A stretch of 32,938 nt of DNA. Origin: Oxalobacteraceae bacterium (GTDB lineage: Bacteria; Pseudomonadota; Gammaproteobacteria; Burkholderiales; Burkholderiaceae_D). Where the stretch lies: positions 1 to 32,938 of the forward strand of contig JAIXXZ010000079.1 of NCBI GenBank assembly GCA_027490465.1, read 5' to 3'. Position 1 is the first letter of the stretch, and each line of letters opens with the position of its first letter. The notes beneath the pieces are model-generated. The model was not told where the DNA came from, ran no database searches, and saw only the letters and a list, made by a program, of their open reading frames with translations. Shown piece by piece: positions 8,084 through 16,556 of this stretch. The position numbers and the translations under genes were made by a program.

Positions 8084-8704
8084 ATGAATATCAATTATCC
8101 GAGTGATGCCGAGTTGCTGCGGGCCGAAATCGCAGCTGCCGCCGCGCGCATGATTGCCGAGGATGGCGCGGACTACGGCACAGCGAAGCGCAAAGCGGCC
8201 CGATTGATTCTCGGTAATCAACGTGTGCGCGGCGATGTGCTGCCCGACAATGCACAGATTGAGGCAGAAGTGCGCGAGTATCAGGCCTTGTTTCAGGGCG
8301 ACGAACAAAGCCAGCGCTTGCTACACTTGCGCCGGCTTGCGCTGGAAGTGATGGAAAAATTCGAGGACTTCGCCCCCTACGTGACGGGTGCTGTGCTGAA
8401 TGGCACAGCCAGCGAGCATTCGGATATTCACCTGCAGCTGTTTGCCGAAAGCAGCAAAGACGTGGCGGTTTTTTTGCTGAATACGGGCATGGACTACGAA
8501 GTCTCGGAAACACCGCATTTCCGCCGCCCGGATCGCAGCGTCGAGACACTGTCCTTTTTCTGGAAGCACGAGATCGTGCATCTGGCGATCTATGAACAAG
8601 ATGATTTGCGTGGCGGCGCGAGAAGCAGCAGCGGCAAACGCATTGAGCGGGCCGACATCGCGGCGCTAAGAAATTTACTGGCAGAGACAGGAAGTGATGA
8701 CTAA
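8084..8704 (+). CDS. uncharacterised protein with a nucleotidyltransferase-like motif
   Basis: This is a 206-residue cytoplasmic protein. The N-terminal half (about 1-90) is helical and charged. The second half holds APYVTGAVLNGTASEHSDIH (about 98-115), which resembles the pol-beta superfamily signature, in which a Gly-Ser/Thr pair is followed by Asp. Only one clear Asp (114) is visible after the G-T, and the second metal-binding acid of the usual DxD pair is replaced by His, so catalytic activity is doubtful. The start is set at ATG 8084, since upstream codons from 8018 look non-coding and overlap the mpl promoter region; no strong Shine-Dalgarno sequence is visible. Its end overlaps the tlpA-like gene by 8 bp, so the two are probably co-transcribed. 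Confidence 0.75.
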   Translation: MNINYPSDAELLRAEIAAAAARMIAEDGADYGTAKRKAARLILGNQRVRGDVLPDNAQIEAEVREYQALFQGDEQSQRLLHLRRLALEVMEKFEDFAPYVTGAVLNGTASEHSDIHLQLFAESSKDVAVFLLNTGMDYEVSETPHFRRPDRSVETLSFFWKHEIVHLAIYEQDDLRGGARSSSGKRIERADIAALRNLLAETGSDD

Positions 8705-9221
8705 ATCCAAATTGCTGATATTTGCGGCTATTGCCATTCTTTTTACGGCGATTGGCGCTTATGTCGGCGTAAAACGCTTTAACCCTAGTCCTGCGGAGAA
8801 TACGGCTGTCGCCGCCCTGATGCAAACCAGCCTGCCCGACTCGAAAAATCAGCCGCGCGCCCTGGCCGAGTGGAAAGGCAAAACTCTGCTGATTAACTTT
8901 TGGGCAACTTGGTGTCCACCCTGCGTGGCAGAAATGCCGGAACTGGTCGAACTGCAAACCGAGATGGCAGGCCGTAATGTTCAAATTATCGGTATCGGCA
9001 TCGATTCACCCTCTAACATCCAGCAATTCGCAGAAAAACTGCAAATCAGCTATCCTCTACTGGTCGCAGGAATGCAAGGCACGGAGCTGTCTCGGCAATT
9101 TGGGAATCAGGCTGGCGGACTGCCTTTTACGGTGCTGATCGGACCGGACGGGAGCATCCTCCAGACCTATCTTGGCCGACTGGATATGAAGAAAGTGCGC
9201 GCCGATCTGGGGACGCCCTGA
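8697..9221 (+). CDS. TlpA/ResA-type thiol-disulfide oxidoreductase
   Basis: This 174-residue thioredoxin-fold protein has one N-terminal membrane anchor or uncleaved signal (about 5-24). The active site TWCPPC (Cys73, Cys76) and the cis-Pro loop GGLPFTVLIG are both present. Such proteins act in the periplasm as thiol reductants, often in cytochrome c maturation. AGGAAG just before ATG 8697 supports this start; GTG at 8694 is an alternative. The C-terminus is odd: the last Pro codon and the TGA stop lie inside the terminal repeat of a 121 bp MITE-like element, so the natural tail was probably replaced or trimmed on insertion. No partner cytochrome gene is adjacent, but YpjD, a CcsA-like protein, is encoded at 23.2 kb. 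Confidence 0.92.
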   Translation: MTKSKLLIFAAIAILFTAIGAYVGVKRFNPSPAENTAVAALMQTSLPDSKNQPRALAEWKGKTLLINFWATWCPPCVAEMPELVELQTEMAGRNVQIIGIGIDSPSNIQQFAEKLQISYPLLVAGMQGTELSRQFGNQAGGLPFTVLIGPDGSILQTYLGRLDMKKVRADLGTP

Positions 9222-9336
9222 ATAAATCCACGCTTTATGGCGAGCCAGCGCAGCTGTGCGACGCGGGGACCAGCAAAATCAAGGGCTTGACGCCACCGAC
9301 CTTGTCACCAAAGTGTCCGGATTTGTTTAATCAGCG
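9216..9336 (+). mobile_element. MITE-like element, copy 1 (121 bp)
   Basis: The element runs from CCCTGAATAAATCC at its left end to GTTTAATCAGCG at its right end; these ends are imperfect inverted repeats. It aligns without gaps to the reverse complement of 11856-11976, differing at about 21 of 121 positions by hand count (only 3 in the first 53). It contains no gene. It begins within the last codons of the tlpA-like gene and supplies that gene's TGA. It ends about 100 bp before aroQ. No clear target-site duplication is seen. Confidence 0.8.
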
Positions 9337-9438
9337 CTTTTCTGGCTTCGCTATAGATCCGATAAGCGTTTCCGCTTGCCATTCTGCTGCATTTTGCAGC
9401 AAAATGTCGGCTTCTTCGTCAATTCAAGGCCTATCTTC

Positions 9439-9876
9439 ATGGCAACAAGCTTGCTTATGGTTAACGGTCCGAACCTGAATCTGCTCGGTACGCGTGAGCC
9501 TGAGGTATACGGATCGACGACTCTGGCAGAAATCGAGCAGCAGGCAAGCGCTCAGGCCCAGGCAGCAGGTGCAACACTGCACTGCTTCCAAAGCAATCAC
9601 GAAGGCGAATTGATTGACCGCATACACGCAGCAAAGCAGGAGGGTGTACAGGCGATCATCATCAATCCCGGCGCTCTCACGCACACCAGCGTGGCCTTGC
9701 GTGATGCACTGGCGGGCGTGGCAATCCCGTTTGTCGAGATGCACATTTCGAACATCTATCGCCGGGAGAGCTTTCGCCACCATTCCTACCTGTCCGATCT
9801 CGCGGCGGGCGTCATTTGTGGCCTGGGAACCGACGGCTACCGCATTGCCATCGAATTTGCAGTTAAAAAACTTTAA
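9439..9876 (+). CDS. aroQ: 3-dehydroquinate dehydratase, type II
   Basis: AroQ converts 3-dehydroquinate to 3-dehydroshikimate, step three of the shikimate pathway. The 145-residue length fits the type II dodecameric enzyme. Visible motifs are [21 protein letters not shown] with the catalytic Tyr24, [26 protein letters not shown] and the [20 protein letters not shown] block containing the catalytic His. The start at ATG 9439 fits the family N-terminus, with AAGG about 9 bp upstream; the open frame extends back to 9376, but that part is non-homologous. It heads the aroQ-accB-accC block, which is bounded on both sides by inverted MITE-like copies. Confidence 0.96.
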   Translation: MATSLLMVNGPNLNLLGTREPEVYGSTTLAEIEQQASAQAQAAGATLHCFQSNHEGELIDRIHAAKQEGVQAIIINPGALTHTSVALRDALAGVAIPFVEMHISNIYRRESFRHHSYLSDLAAGVICGLGTDGYRIAIEFAVKKL

Positions 9877-9969
9877 ATTGCGGCGATAATCGCCAAACGT
9901 CATTGTCTCGAGTCCTATAAGCTGTGCGGAATTACGAGAATTACTTTCAACCTAGCAGGCAGAACTTCA

Positions 9970-10440
9970 ATGGATTTAAGAAAACTCAAGACCCTGATCG
10001 ATCTGGTGGCCGAGTCCGATATCTCGGAACTGGAAGTCACCGAAGGGGAAAGCAAAGTCAGGATCGTGAAATCCGGGGCACCTGTGGCTCAAGGTCAGGT
10101 CGTGATGATGCAGCCTCAGGCACCACAGCCCATGCCGGCTGTCGCCACTGCGGCACCGGCGCCGCAGGCGGTGGCTGCCGCAGAAGCGCCTCCAGCCGAG
10201 CCAACCGGCCACGTGGTCAAGTCACCCATGGTTGGCACCTTCTACCGCTCCTCCGCGCCGGGCGCAGCGCCCTTCGTAGAGATAGGCTCGGTGGTCAAGG
10301 AAGGCGACACTCTGTGCATCATCGAAGCCATGAAACTGCTCAATGAAATCGACGCTGATGCCAGTGGCACCATACGTCAGGTTCTGGTCGAAAACGGGCA
10401 AGCGGTCGAATTCGGCCAGCCCTTGTTCATTATTGGTTAA
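9970..10440 (+). CDS. accB: biotin carboxyl carrier protein of acetyl-CoA carboxylase
   Basis: AccB carries the biotin that shuttles CO2 between AccC and the AccAD carboxyltransferase in fatty-acid synthesis. The 156-residue protein has a helical N-terminal segment, an Ala/Pro/Gln-rich flexible linker (about 37-80) and a C-terminal biotinyl domain. The biotinylation site is Lys122 in EAMKLLNE, and the thumb segment [12 protein letters not shown] typical of AccB is present. It lies 93 bp after aroQ and 73 bp before accC. The upstream gap contains the 13 bp dyad GGCGATAATCGCC around 9884-9896, which could be part of a promoter or operator. Confidence 0.97.
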   Translation: MDLRKLKTLIDLVAESDISELEVTEGESKVRIVKSGAPVAQGQVVMMQPQAPQPMPAVATAAPAPQAVAAAEAPPAEPTGHVVKSPMVGTFYRSSAPGAAPFVEIGSVVKEGDTLCIIEAMKLLNEIDADASGTIRQVLVENGQAVEFGQPLFIIG

Positions 10441-10513
10441 TTTCGCAAAGTGCGAGGCCATCGGAACCGAACTTCGGCTCTGATTCTCGCGCGCTAAGGG
10501 CATCTCCCTACCT

Positions 10514-11869
10514 ATGTTTGAAAAAATTCTAATCGCCAACCGTGGCGAAATCGCTTTGCGCATACAGCGTGCGTGTCGCGAAATGGGCATCAAGACCGTA
10601 GTTGTCCACTCCGAAGCCGACCGCGAGGCCAAGTACGTGAAACTGGCCGATGAGTCCGTCTGTATCGGTCCTGCTCCTTCCGCACAGAGCTATCTGTCCA
10701 TGCCGGCCATCATCAGCGCAGCCGAAGTCACGGATGCCGAAGCCATTCATCCGGGCTATGGCTTTTTGTCCGAAAACGCCGACTTCGCCGAACGCGTGGA
10801 GCAGTCGGGGTTTGTCTTCATCGGTCCGCGTTCGGACTCGATCCGGCTCATGGGTGACAAAGTCTCGGCCAAGCAAGCGATGATCAAAGCCGGCGTGCCG
10901 TGCGTTCCGGGCTCGGATGGCGCCTTGCCAGATGATCCGAAAATTATCATTCAAACAGCGCGAAAAATCGGCTACCCGGTCATCATCAAGGCTGCCGGTG
11001 GTGGTGGCGGTCGCGGCATGCGCGTGGTGCATACCGAAGCCGCGCTACTCAATGCGGTCACGATGACGAAAACCGAAGCGGGCGCCGCATTCAGCAATCC
11101 GGAAGTCTATATGGAGAAGTATCTGGAAAATCCGCGTCACGTGGAAATTCAGATACTGGCCGATGAATTCAAGAATGCCGTCTGGCTGGGCGAGCGCGAC
11201 TGCTCAATGCAACGCCGCCACCAGAAAGTGATTGAAGAAGCGCCTGCGCCGGGTATTCCTCGCAAGCTGATCGAAAAAATCGGCGACCGCTGCGCAGAAG
11301 CCTGCCGCAAGATCGGCTACCGTGGCGCGGGTACCTTCGAATTTCTTTATGAAGCGGGCGAGTTCTATTTCATCGAAATGAATACGCGCATCCAGGTCGA
11401 ACATCCGGTCACCGAGATGGTGACTGGTATCGATCTCGTGCAGGAACAGATTCGTATCGCCGCCGGTGAAAAACTGCGCTACCGTCAGCGCGATATCGTG
11501 CTCACAGGGCATGCGATCGAGTGCCGCATCAATGCCGAAGATCCGTACAAGTTCACTCCCTCACCCGGCCGCATACAATCCTGGCACGCGCCGGGTGGAC
11601 CTGGTATCCGCGTGGATTCTCATGCCTATGCCGGCTATTACGTCCCACCGAATTATGATTCGATGGTCGGCAAAGTGATTTCGTATGGCGCAACGCGCGA
11701 TCAGGCGATCAAGCGCATGCAGATTGCCCTCTCGGAAATGGTGGTTGAGGGCATACTGACGAACATTCCACTGCATCGCGAGCTGATGGTCGATGCCCGC
11801 TTTGCCGAGGGCGGCACGAATATTCATTATCTCGAACAAAAACTCGCCAAGGCAGCGCTGATTAAATAA
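10514..11869 (+). CDS. accC: biotin carboxylase subunit of acetyl-CoA carboxylase
   Basis: AccC uses ATP and bicarbonate to carboxylate the biotin on AccB. The 451-residue protein has the full ATP-grasp layout: [16 protein letters not shown] at the N-terminus, the Gly-rich loop [12 protein letters not shown] (about 157-168), the EAPAPGIP segment, and [16 protein letters not shown] with the metal-binding Glu and catalytic Arg. The C-terminus is unusual: the last codons (from the Ala at residue 448 through Leu-Ile-Lys and the TAA stop) lie inside the terminal repeat of a MITE-like element. The insertion therefore defines the end of the protein without harming the core domain. Confidence 0.97.
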   Translation: MFEKILIANRGEIALRIQRACREMGIKTVVVHSEADREAKYVKLADESVCIGPAPSAQSYLSMPAIISAAEVTDAEAIHPGYGFLSENADFAERVEQSGFVFIGPRSDSIRLMGDKVSAKQAMIKAGVPCVPGSDGALPDDPKIIIQTARKIGYPVIIKAAGGGGGRGMRVVHTEAALLNAVTMTKTEAGAAFSNPEVYMEKYLENPRHVEIQILADEFKNAVWLGERDCSMQRRHQKVIEEAPAPGIPRKLIEKIGDRCAEACRKIGYRGAGTFEFLYEAGEFYFIEMNTRIQVEHPVTEMVTGIDLVQEQIRIAAGEKLRYRQRDIVLTGHAIECRINAEDPYKFTPSPGRIQSWHAPGGPGIRVDSHAYAGYYVPPNYDSMVGKVISYGATRDQAIKRMQIALSEMVVEGILTNIPLHRELMVDARFAEGGTNIHYLEQKLAKAALIK

Positions 11870-11976
11870 ACGCGGAAACTTTTGTGGCAAGACCAATGGC
11901 GCTGAGACCATGATTTTACTGACCCCCGCGTCGCACAGCTGCGCTGGCTCGCCATAAAACGTGGATTTAATCAGCG
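11856..11976 (-). mobile_element. MITE-like element, copy 2 (121 bp)
   Basis: The ends are perfect 12 bp inverted repeats: CGCTGATTAAAT at 11856-11867 and its complement at 11965-11976. The inner part is the reverse complement of copy 1 (9216-9336) at about 83% identity over the same 121 bp length. The element overlaps the last 14 bp of accC, including its stop codon, and ends 28 bp before prmA. It carries no ORF of its own. It faces copy 1, so the pair flanks aroQ-accB-accC as an inverted repeat. Confidence 0.85.
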
Positions 11977-12004
11977 TCTCCCTAACAAAAAATAAGCAGT
12001 CATC

Positions 12005-12913
12005 ATGAGCTGGACCGAGATCGTCCTGGAAGTACCGCGTGATCAGACCGAGCAGATATCGGATGCGCTGATCGAAGCCGGCGCGCTGTCGGTTTCCGTC
12101 GAGGATGCCGATGAGGGTACCGAAGCCGAGCGACCTTTGTTTGGCGAACCCGGTATGGAACCGTCCGAGCATGCCTGGGAACATAGCCGCGTGGTTGCCT
12201 TGGCAGAGGCAACAGCGGATTGCGAAGCCATCGTGCACGATGCCTGCCTGCTGTGCGGCTTGCCCGACCCTTTGGCTTTTTCATTGCGCGCGGTCGCGGA
12301 ACAAGATTGGGTACGACTGACCCAATCCCAGTTTGAACCCATCCATATCGGCCGCCATATCTGGGTCGTACCCAGCTGGCATGAGGCGCCCGAGCCCGAT
12401 GCCGTGGTACTCGAACTGGACCCCGGGCTTGCCTTTGGGACCGGCAGTCACCCCACCACCCGGCTGTGCATGGAATGGCTGGAGTCGCATGCCCCGGCAG
12501 GAAAAACGATGCTGGATTACGGTTGTGGCTCAGGCATACTGGCGATGCTGGGAAAAAAACTGGGCCTCGAATCGGTGGATGGTGTAGACATTGACGAACA
12601 GGCAATTGCGTCCGCTAATGACAACGCAGAACGCAATCACTGCGAGATCCATTTTTTCCTGCCAGAAGATTTCAAGGCTGCCCGATCGACCACCCGTTAT
12701 GACCTTGTTATGGCCAATATTCTTTCCAGCCCGCTGAAACTGATGGCGCCCATGCTCTGCGGACGCGTGGCGCATGGTGGCGCACTGGTCCTGTCTGGCG
12801 TTTTGGCACGCCAGGCAGATGAGGTCATCGCCAGCTATGCGCCATTCATCTCTTTGTCCGTCTCGGCAGAACTTGATGGCTGGGTCGCCCTTGCCGGCCA
12901 TCGTCCCGACTGA
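12005..12913 (+). CDS. prmA: ribosomal protein L11 methyltransferase
   Basis: PrmA trimethylates several amino groups of ribosomal protein L11 using S-adenosylmethionine. The 302-residue protein has the N-terminal substrate-recognition region (about 1-100). The Rossmann methyltransferase domain follows, with [15 protein letters not shown] before the SAM-binding motif [10 protein letters not shown], then the acidic [10 protein letters not shown] and the MANIL motif, all typical of PrmA. It follows accC after a MITE-like insertion and precedes the DUF3426 gene by 9 bp. The Shine-Dalgarno sequence is weak. Confidence 0.96.
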   Translation: MSWTEIVLEVPRDQTEQISDALIEAGALSVSVEDADEGTEAERPLFGEPGMEPSEHAWEHSRVVALAEATADCEAIVHDACLLCGLPDPLAFSLRAVAEQDWVRLTQSQFEPIHIGRHIWVVPSWHEAPEPDAVVLELDPGLAFGTGSHPTTRLCMEWLESHAPAGKTMLDYGCGSGILAMLGKKLGLESVDGVDIDEQAIASANDNAERNHCEIHFFLPEDFKAARSTTRYDLVMANILSSPLKLMAPMLCGRVAHGGALVLSGVLARQADEVIASYAPFISLSVSAELDGWVALAGHRPD

Positions 12914-12922
12914 CGCCCCTTC

Positions 12923-13819
12923 ATGTCCACAGCACTCGCCACCCGCTGCCCTCACTGTCACACGTACTTCCGCGTGACACCGCAACAGCTGGCACTGCGT
13001 GACGGTATGGTGCGTTGCGGCGCCTGCCGGGAGATTTTCAACGGCGAAGTGTATGTATTCGAGCGTACAGAGCTCACCGACGCGACAGCAAGCGCTCACA
13101 TTGAAGACGATACGACAGGTCGCATGACTCTGATTGATTTCGGATCTTTGCGCGCGACGCCAGCACCCCGCGAGTCAAACATGCAGGAAGAACTGGATGC
13201 GCTGTCCAAAGCCATCGCTGACCTGCAAAGCAAACCGTGGACTGAACCCGCTCCCGTCGGGCTGTCGCCTGCCGAAGAAGAAGACACTGAACAGCCCGCT
13301 CCCGGGTTTGTGCATGAAGCCCGCCAGCGTCAACGGACGAGTCGTGTTTGGACGTTTCTGCTCATCGTCGGCATTCCCTTGTTGCTGGGCGCTTTAACCG
13401 TACAGCTGGGCTATCTGTTTCGCAACGAAATTGCAGCGCGCTCTCCAGAGGCAGCGCGATACATGCGCGCGGTCTGCCGCCGTATCGGTTGCACGATCAC
13501 CCTACCCGCGCAAATCGAAGCCTTGTCCATCGAGTCGCGCCATCTGCAGAAGCTGCAAGATCAGGACAATCATTTCGAGCTGATTATTTTGGTTCGCAAT
13601 ATCGGCACAACAAGCCAAGCCTGGCCGGCGCTGGATCTTCAGCTCAATAACGCGACAGGACAAACCGAAATCCGCAAAATCTTCATGCCATCCGAATTCC
13701 TGAAAGCCAGCGAGATCCGTGCGGGCATACCCGCTGCCTCAGAGCGCGAGGTTCGTTTGCGCTTTGAGCTCAACGGTAATCCTGCCCATGGATTCAATAT
13801 CCAGATTTTCTATCCCTAA
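12923..13819 (+). CDS. DUF3426 zinc-ribbon membrane protein
   Basis: This is a 298-residue protein of unknown role. It starts with an MJ0042-type zinc finger: Cys9-Pro-His-Cys12 and Cys32-Gly-Ala-Cys35. An acidic, poorly conserved linker follows (about 45-135), then a single membrane helix (about 141-163) and a C-terminal extracytoplasmic DUF3426-like domain (about 170-298, including LEIILVRNIGT-type strands). The layout puts the finger in the cytoplasm and the C-terminal domain in the periplasm. It lies 9 bp after prmA and was probably translated from the same message. No function is established for the family. Confidence 0.85.
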   Translation: MSTALATRCPHCHTYFRVTPQQLALRDGMVRCGACREIFNGEVYVFERTELTDATASAHIEDDTTGRMTLIDFGSLRATPAPRESNMQEELDALSKAIADLQSKPWTEPAPVGLSPAEEEDTEQPAPGFVHEARQRQRTSRVWTFLLIVGIPLLLGALTVQLGYLFRNEIAARSPEAARYMRAVCRRIGCTITLPAQIEALSIESRHLQKLQDQDNHFELIILVRNIGTTSQAWPALDLQLNNATGQTEIRKIFMPSEFLKASEIRAGIPAASEREVRLRFELNGNPAHGFNIQIFYP

Positions 13820-13870
13820 TTTTCTATTCCAGAGACCCGGGCCATCGGCTCACATAACAACATCATCCCT

Positions 13871-14803
13871 ATGACTTCACTGATTTGCGGTTCGCTCGCA
13901 TTTGACACCATCATGTCCTTTCACGGACGCTTTTCCGAAGCTTTGCTGGCTGATCAGCTTCACAAGATCAATGTCGCTTTTCTGGTACCTGGCATACGAC
14001 GCGAATATGGCGGCTGCGCAGGCAATATCGCCTATAACCTGAAGCTGCTCGGCGGCGATCCGCTGATCATGGCCACGATCGGGCAAGATGGTGCACCCTA
14101 TCTTGAACGCCTGAAAAATCAAGGTATCAGTACACGTTGCATACGCAGCTTTGATGATGCGTACACGGCGCAAGCTTTCATCACCACCGACGCAGACAAT
14201 AATCAAATCACGGCATTTCACCCCGGCGCGATGGGGAACTCCCATCACAATAAAATCAGCGAGGCCGGTGATGTCAAACTGGCCATTGTGGCGCCCGATG
14301 GCCGTGATGGCATGATCGAACACGCACGCGATTGCGCGGCGGCGAAAATTCCTTTCATTTTCGATCCGGGTCAGGGCCTGCCCATGTTCAGTGGACCTGA
14401 ACTGATTGATTTCATCGAGCTGGCAACCTACGTCGCAGTCAATGACTACGAAGCGGAACTGCTCACCGAGCGCACCGGTTTATCGCTGCCCGAAATCTCG
14501 CAGCGCGTCTCCGCGCTGGTAGTCACGCGAGGAGAGCAAGGCGCAGAAATCTTCACCGCAGACGGCCGCTTCGATATCCCGGTCGTGCGCGTCGATCAGG
14601 TCATTGATCCTACGGGCTGTGGCGATGCATTCCGCGCCGGCATGCTGTTTGGTCTGACACGCGGCATGGACTGGATGACCATAGGCCGACTGGCTTCGTT
14701 GATGGGTGCCATCAAGATAGCGAGTCAGGGTGGCCAAAATCATGCGCCGACACGAGACGCGATCGAAGATCACTTCCACAAGGAATTCGGCTACCGGTTC
14801 TGA
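13871..14803 (+). CDS. PfkB-family nucleoside/sugar kinase
   Basis: This 310-residue ribokinase-fold kinase has a substrate-binding YGGCAGNIAYNLKLLGG segment (about 47-63), a mid-region typical of adenosine-kinase-like members, and the PfkB signature DPTGCGDAFRAG with the catalytic Asp252. The order prmA / DUF3426 / kinase is shared by Burkholderiales. A PfkB nucleoside kinase of broad specificity is known from Burkholderia, and I infer this is similar, but the substrate cannot be fixed from the sequence. It converges with yggT; the 54 bp between them holds a short CCGG-type hairpin but no clear T-run terminator. Confidence 0.88.
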   Translation: MTSLICGSLAFDTIMSFHGRFSEALLADQLHKINVAFLVPGIRREYGGCAGNIAYNLKLLGGDPLIMATIGQDGAPYLERLKNQGISTRCIRSFDDAYTAQAFITTDADNNQITAFHPGAMGNSHHNKISEAGDVKLAIVAPDGRDGMIEHARDCAAAKIPFIFDPGQGLPMFSGPELIDFIELATYVAVNDYEAELLTERTGLSLPEISQRVSALVVTRGEQGAEIFTADGRFDIPVVRVDQVIDPTGCGDAFRAGMLFGLTRGMDWMTIGRLASLMGAIKIASQGGQNHAPTRDAIEDHFHKEFGYRF

Positions 14804-14857
14804 TGCACATGAACGGCATGCGCAAGGATCCGGCTTGCCGGCGACACCCGGCCTGCG

Positions 14858-15400
14858 TCATCCCAAACTGTAGATCAGATTATCCGTAAGAAAAACAGCA
14901 ATGCGCAGGATAAGAAAGGCAACCAGCGGCGAGAGATCGATACCACCGATCGGTGGAATAAAACGTCGCAGTGGGCGCATGAGCGGTTCATTCATCGCGC
15001 GCACCATGGGAGCAAGGGGCGCATGCGGATTCACCCAACTGAAAATCACTTCAACGAACAACAGGATAATCAGTCCGTAGAGTATCCAGTGCGCGATAGA
15101 CACGGCTGAGAGTAGAAGCCATAGCTCGACTGCAAAGACCGAACGAACAGCCAGTTCAAGCCCAATCGATAGCAGCGCCACCAGACATGCGCCCACCAGA
15201 CTGGCCCAGTCATAACCACCCAAGCCGGGTAGCACACGTCGCAGAGGCAAAACCAGCCAATCTGTCAGGCGGAACATGAACTGACTGAGCGACAGGGGTG
15301 GCCTGACCCGAACTGCCTGCATCCAGAAACGCAGCAAAAGCAAAGCTGCCAGCAGGGTGGCGATGGTATCGACGATCAGATTAAAAATACTGTAGAGCAA
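14858..15400 (-). CDS. YggT family integral membrane protein
   Basis: This 180-residue protein contains two YggT repeats. Each consists of hydrophobic helices, then a PLxRPLRRxxPP-type loop: LVLPLRRVLPGLGGYDWASL in the first half and PLMRPLRRFIPPIGGIDLSP in the second. About four membrane helices are expected. Family members have been linked to osmotic tolerance and, in some bacteria, to cell-division or membrane-protein roles, but the molecular function is unclear. The start is TTG at 15400, preceded by GAGGT six bases upstream, which is a good Shine-Dalgarno match. No nearby ATG fits. Confidence 0.9.
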   Translation of the reverse strand: MLYSIFNLIVDTIATLLAALLLLRFWMQAVRVRPPLSLSQFMFRLTDWLVLPLRRVLPGLGGYDWASLVGACLVALLSIGLELAVRSVFAVELWLLLSAVSIAHWILYGLIILLFVEVIFSWVNPHAPLAPMVRAMNEPLMRPLRRFIPPIGGIDLSPLVAFLILRIAVFLTDNLIYSLG

Positions 15401-15436
15401 GGCTTACCTCAACGACTGACTGATGACGCACGAAAG

Positions 15437-15472
15437 AAAAAACCGCTGCAGACATGACATCTGCAGCGGGAT
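15437..15472 (-). terminator. Rho-independent terminator of the histone-H1-like gene
   Basis: On the minus strand a perfect 10 bp stem (CCGCTGCAGA with TCTGCAGCGG, arms 15460-15469 and 15443-15452) has a 7 nt loop. It is followed directly by six T residues (15442-15437). It lies 40 bp beyond the stop codon of the histone-H1-like gene at 15511, separating it from yggT. Confidence 0.9.
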
Positions 15473-15510
15473 TTTACCCAAGAGCAGTCAGGGTTCCGAA
15501 CGGCACTCGC

Positions 15511-16128
15511 TCAGGGACGAATGCCCGTCGGGAATGGCCATGCCGCAGCAGGGCTCAGCACGGTCTTGATTGCCGGCGTTGGCGCTGCGACTGGCGCCAC
15601 CGACACGACAGGCGCAGGCTTCTTGGCTACTGCAGGCTTCTTGGCTACTGCAGGCTTTTTAGGCGCAGGCTTCGAGGCCGTCGCTTTTTTAGGCGCTGCT
15701 TTTTTGGGCGCAGCTTTTTTAGGCGCAGCCTTTTTCACTGCGGCTTTTTTAGCTGCTGGCTTTTTTGCTGCTTTCTTTGCGACCTTTTTTGCCGCTGGCT
15801 TTTTCTTCGCGACGGCTTTCTTGGCTGCTGGCTTCTTCTTGGCGACGACCTTCTTCGCCGCTTTCTTTACCGCTTTCTTTACCGCTTTCTTTGCTGCTTT
15901 CTTGGCGACCGGCTTTTTCTTTGCAGCCGCTTTTTTGGCAGCGGGCTTCTTCTTCGCTACCGCCTTCTTGGCTACTTTTTTCGCCGCTGGCTTCTTCTTG
16001 GCGGCGACTTTTTTAGCGGCGGGCTTCTTTTTGGCGACTACCTTCTTGGTCGCAGCCTTCTTGGCGACCGGCTTTTTCTTTGCAGCCGGCTTCTTCTTGG
16101 CTGCAGTTTTCTTCTTTGCTGTTGCCAT
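15511..16128 (-). CDS. histone H1-like Lys/Ala/Pro-rich DNA-binding protein
   Basis: This 205-residue, strongly basic protein is built mainly of short repeats such as PAAKK, KKPVAKK and AAKKVA (about 1-170). It ends in an Ala/Pro/Val-rich, lysine-poor tail (about 171-205) with TPAIKTVL and PTGIRP. It resembles bacterial H1-like proteins of Bordetella (BpH1) and AlgP, which bind DNA non-specifically through disordered lysine-rich arms. ATG 16128 is preceded by AAGGAG with ideal spacing; upstream in-frame codons are not part of the gene. The repeats make the length prone to change by slippage. It has its own terminator at 15437. A shorter relative fused to a SWIB domain lies at 25.9 kb. Confidence 0.9.
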   Translation of the reverse strand: MATAKKKTAAKKKPAAKKKPVAKKAATKKVVAKKKPAAKKVAAKKKPAAKKVAKKAVAKKKPAAKKAAAKKKPVAKKAAKKAVKKAVKKAAKKVVAKKKPAAKKAVAKKKPAAKKVAKKAAKKPAAKKAAVKKAAPKKAAPKKAAPKKATASKPAPKKPAVAKKPAVAKKPAPVVSVAPVAAPTPAIKTVLSPAAAWPFPTGIRP

Positions 16129-16329
16129 TGCTTTCTCCTTCGTGTGATCACATATCACTAGGTACAAGTTGGAAACCCGTCTGGTACCTTGAAGGCCCAA
16201 GCGGATTATTCATCGGAACAAACAAAAGTTTGTTTGCGCTAATGAATTCGGCACGAGCGGAACTGCTGCATCTCCTCGTCAATGCAGCACTTCAGCCAAT
16301 TTGTTCGGCGGCACACAGCCGCCCGGAAC

Positions 16330-16357
16330 AAAAAAACGCCGGCATGAAAGCCGGCGT
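16330..16357 (-). terminator. Rho-independent terminator, about 350 bp beyond nrdB
   Basis: On the minus strand an 8 bp stem (ACGCCGGC with GCCGGCGT, arms 16357-16350 and 16343-16336) with a 6 nt loop runs into seven T residues (16336-16330). It is the first convincing terminator after nrdB in that direction. It could end the nrdAB transcript or an unrecognised small RNA. Confidence 0.85.
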
Positions 16358-16514
16358 CGGAATAATTTTGCAGAAAGAACCACTTTTTTTCGAAGAATAC
16401 GCTACCTGCCCCGGCAACTTCGGGCTTATGAGCGCAGTAAAAAAAGCAGGGTGAGCTCGCGTACTGTCCATTCAGTCCGGATGCCGCCTTTCGTCGTTCA
16501 AGCTGCTTACCGAA

Positions 16515-16556
16515 CCTTCCTCAAAACGCCTGCCCTAGCATGCGGTTTGAGGAAGG
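16515..16556. repeat. large inverted repeat downstream of nrdB
   Basis: CCTTCCTCAAA (16515-16525) pairs perfectly with TTTGAGGAAGG (16546-16556). After one mismatch the stem continues with CGC/GCG, leaving a 12 nt loop. No T-run follows on either strand, so it is not a standard terminator. It lies 150 bp beyond the nrdB stop and could be an mRNA-stabilising structure or part of a small RNA. Confidence 0.7.

Noticed and set aside
8091..8984. A 297-codon minus-strand frame opposite the nucleotidyltransferase-like and tlpA genes.
   Set aside because: Its translation is low-complexity Arg/Cys/Pro-rich without motifs and it is antisense to a convincing WCPPC thioredoxin gene.
9392..9412. TGCTGCA/TGCAGCA hairpin upstream of aroQ as a possible terminator.
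   Set aside because: It lacks a T-run on the plus strand and lies within the aroQ leader where termination would be unexpected.
14830..14841. CCGGCTTGCCGG hairpin between the PfkB-type kinase and yggT as a terminator.
   Set aside because: Only a 4 bp stem and no T-run in either direction.
15454..16161. Long plus-strand frames of up to 235 codons opposite the histone-H1-like gene.
   Set aside because: They are mirror frames of the lysine-rich repeats (Phe/Leu/Ala-rich translations); the minus-strand gene has the Shine-Dalgarno sequence, start and terminator.
16244..16257. GAATTCGGCACGAG is identical to the EcoRI adaptor used in some cDNA library kits.
   Set aside because: It is a single 14-mer within otherwise normal intergenic sequence, with no vector sequence around it, so chance is more likely than contamination or a library junction.
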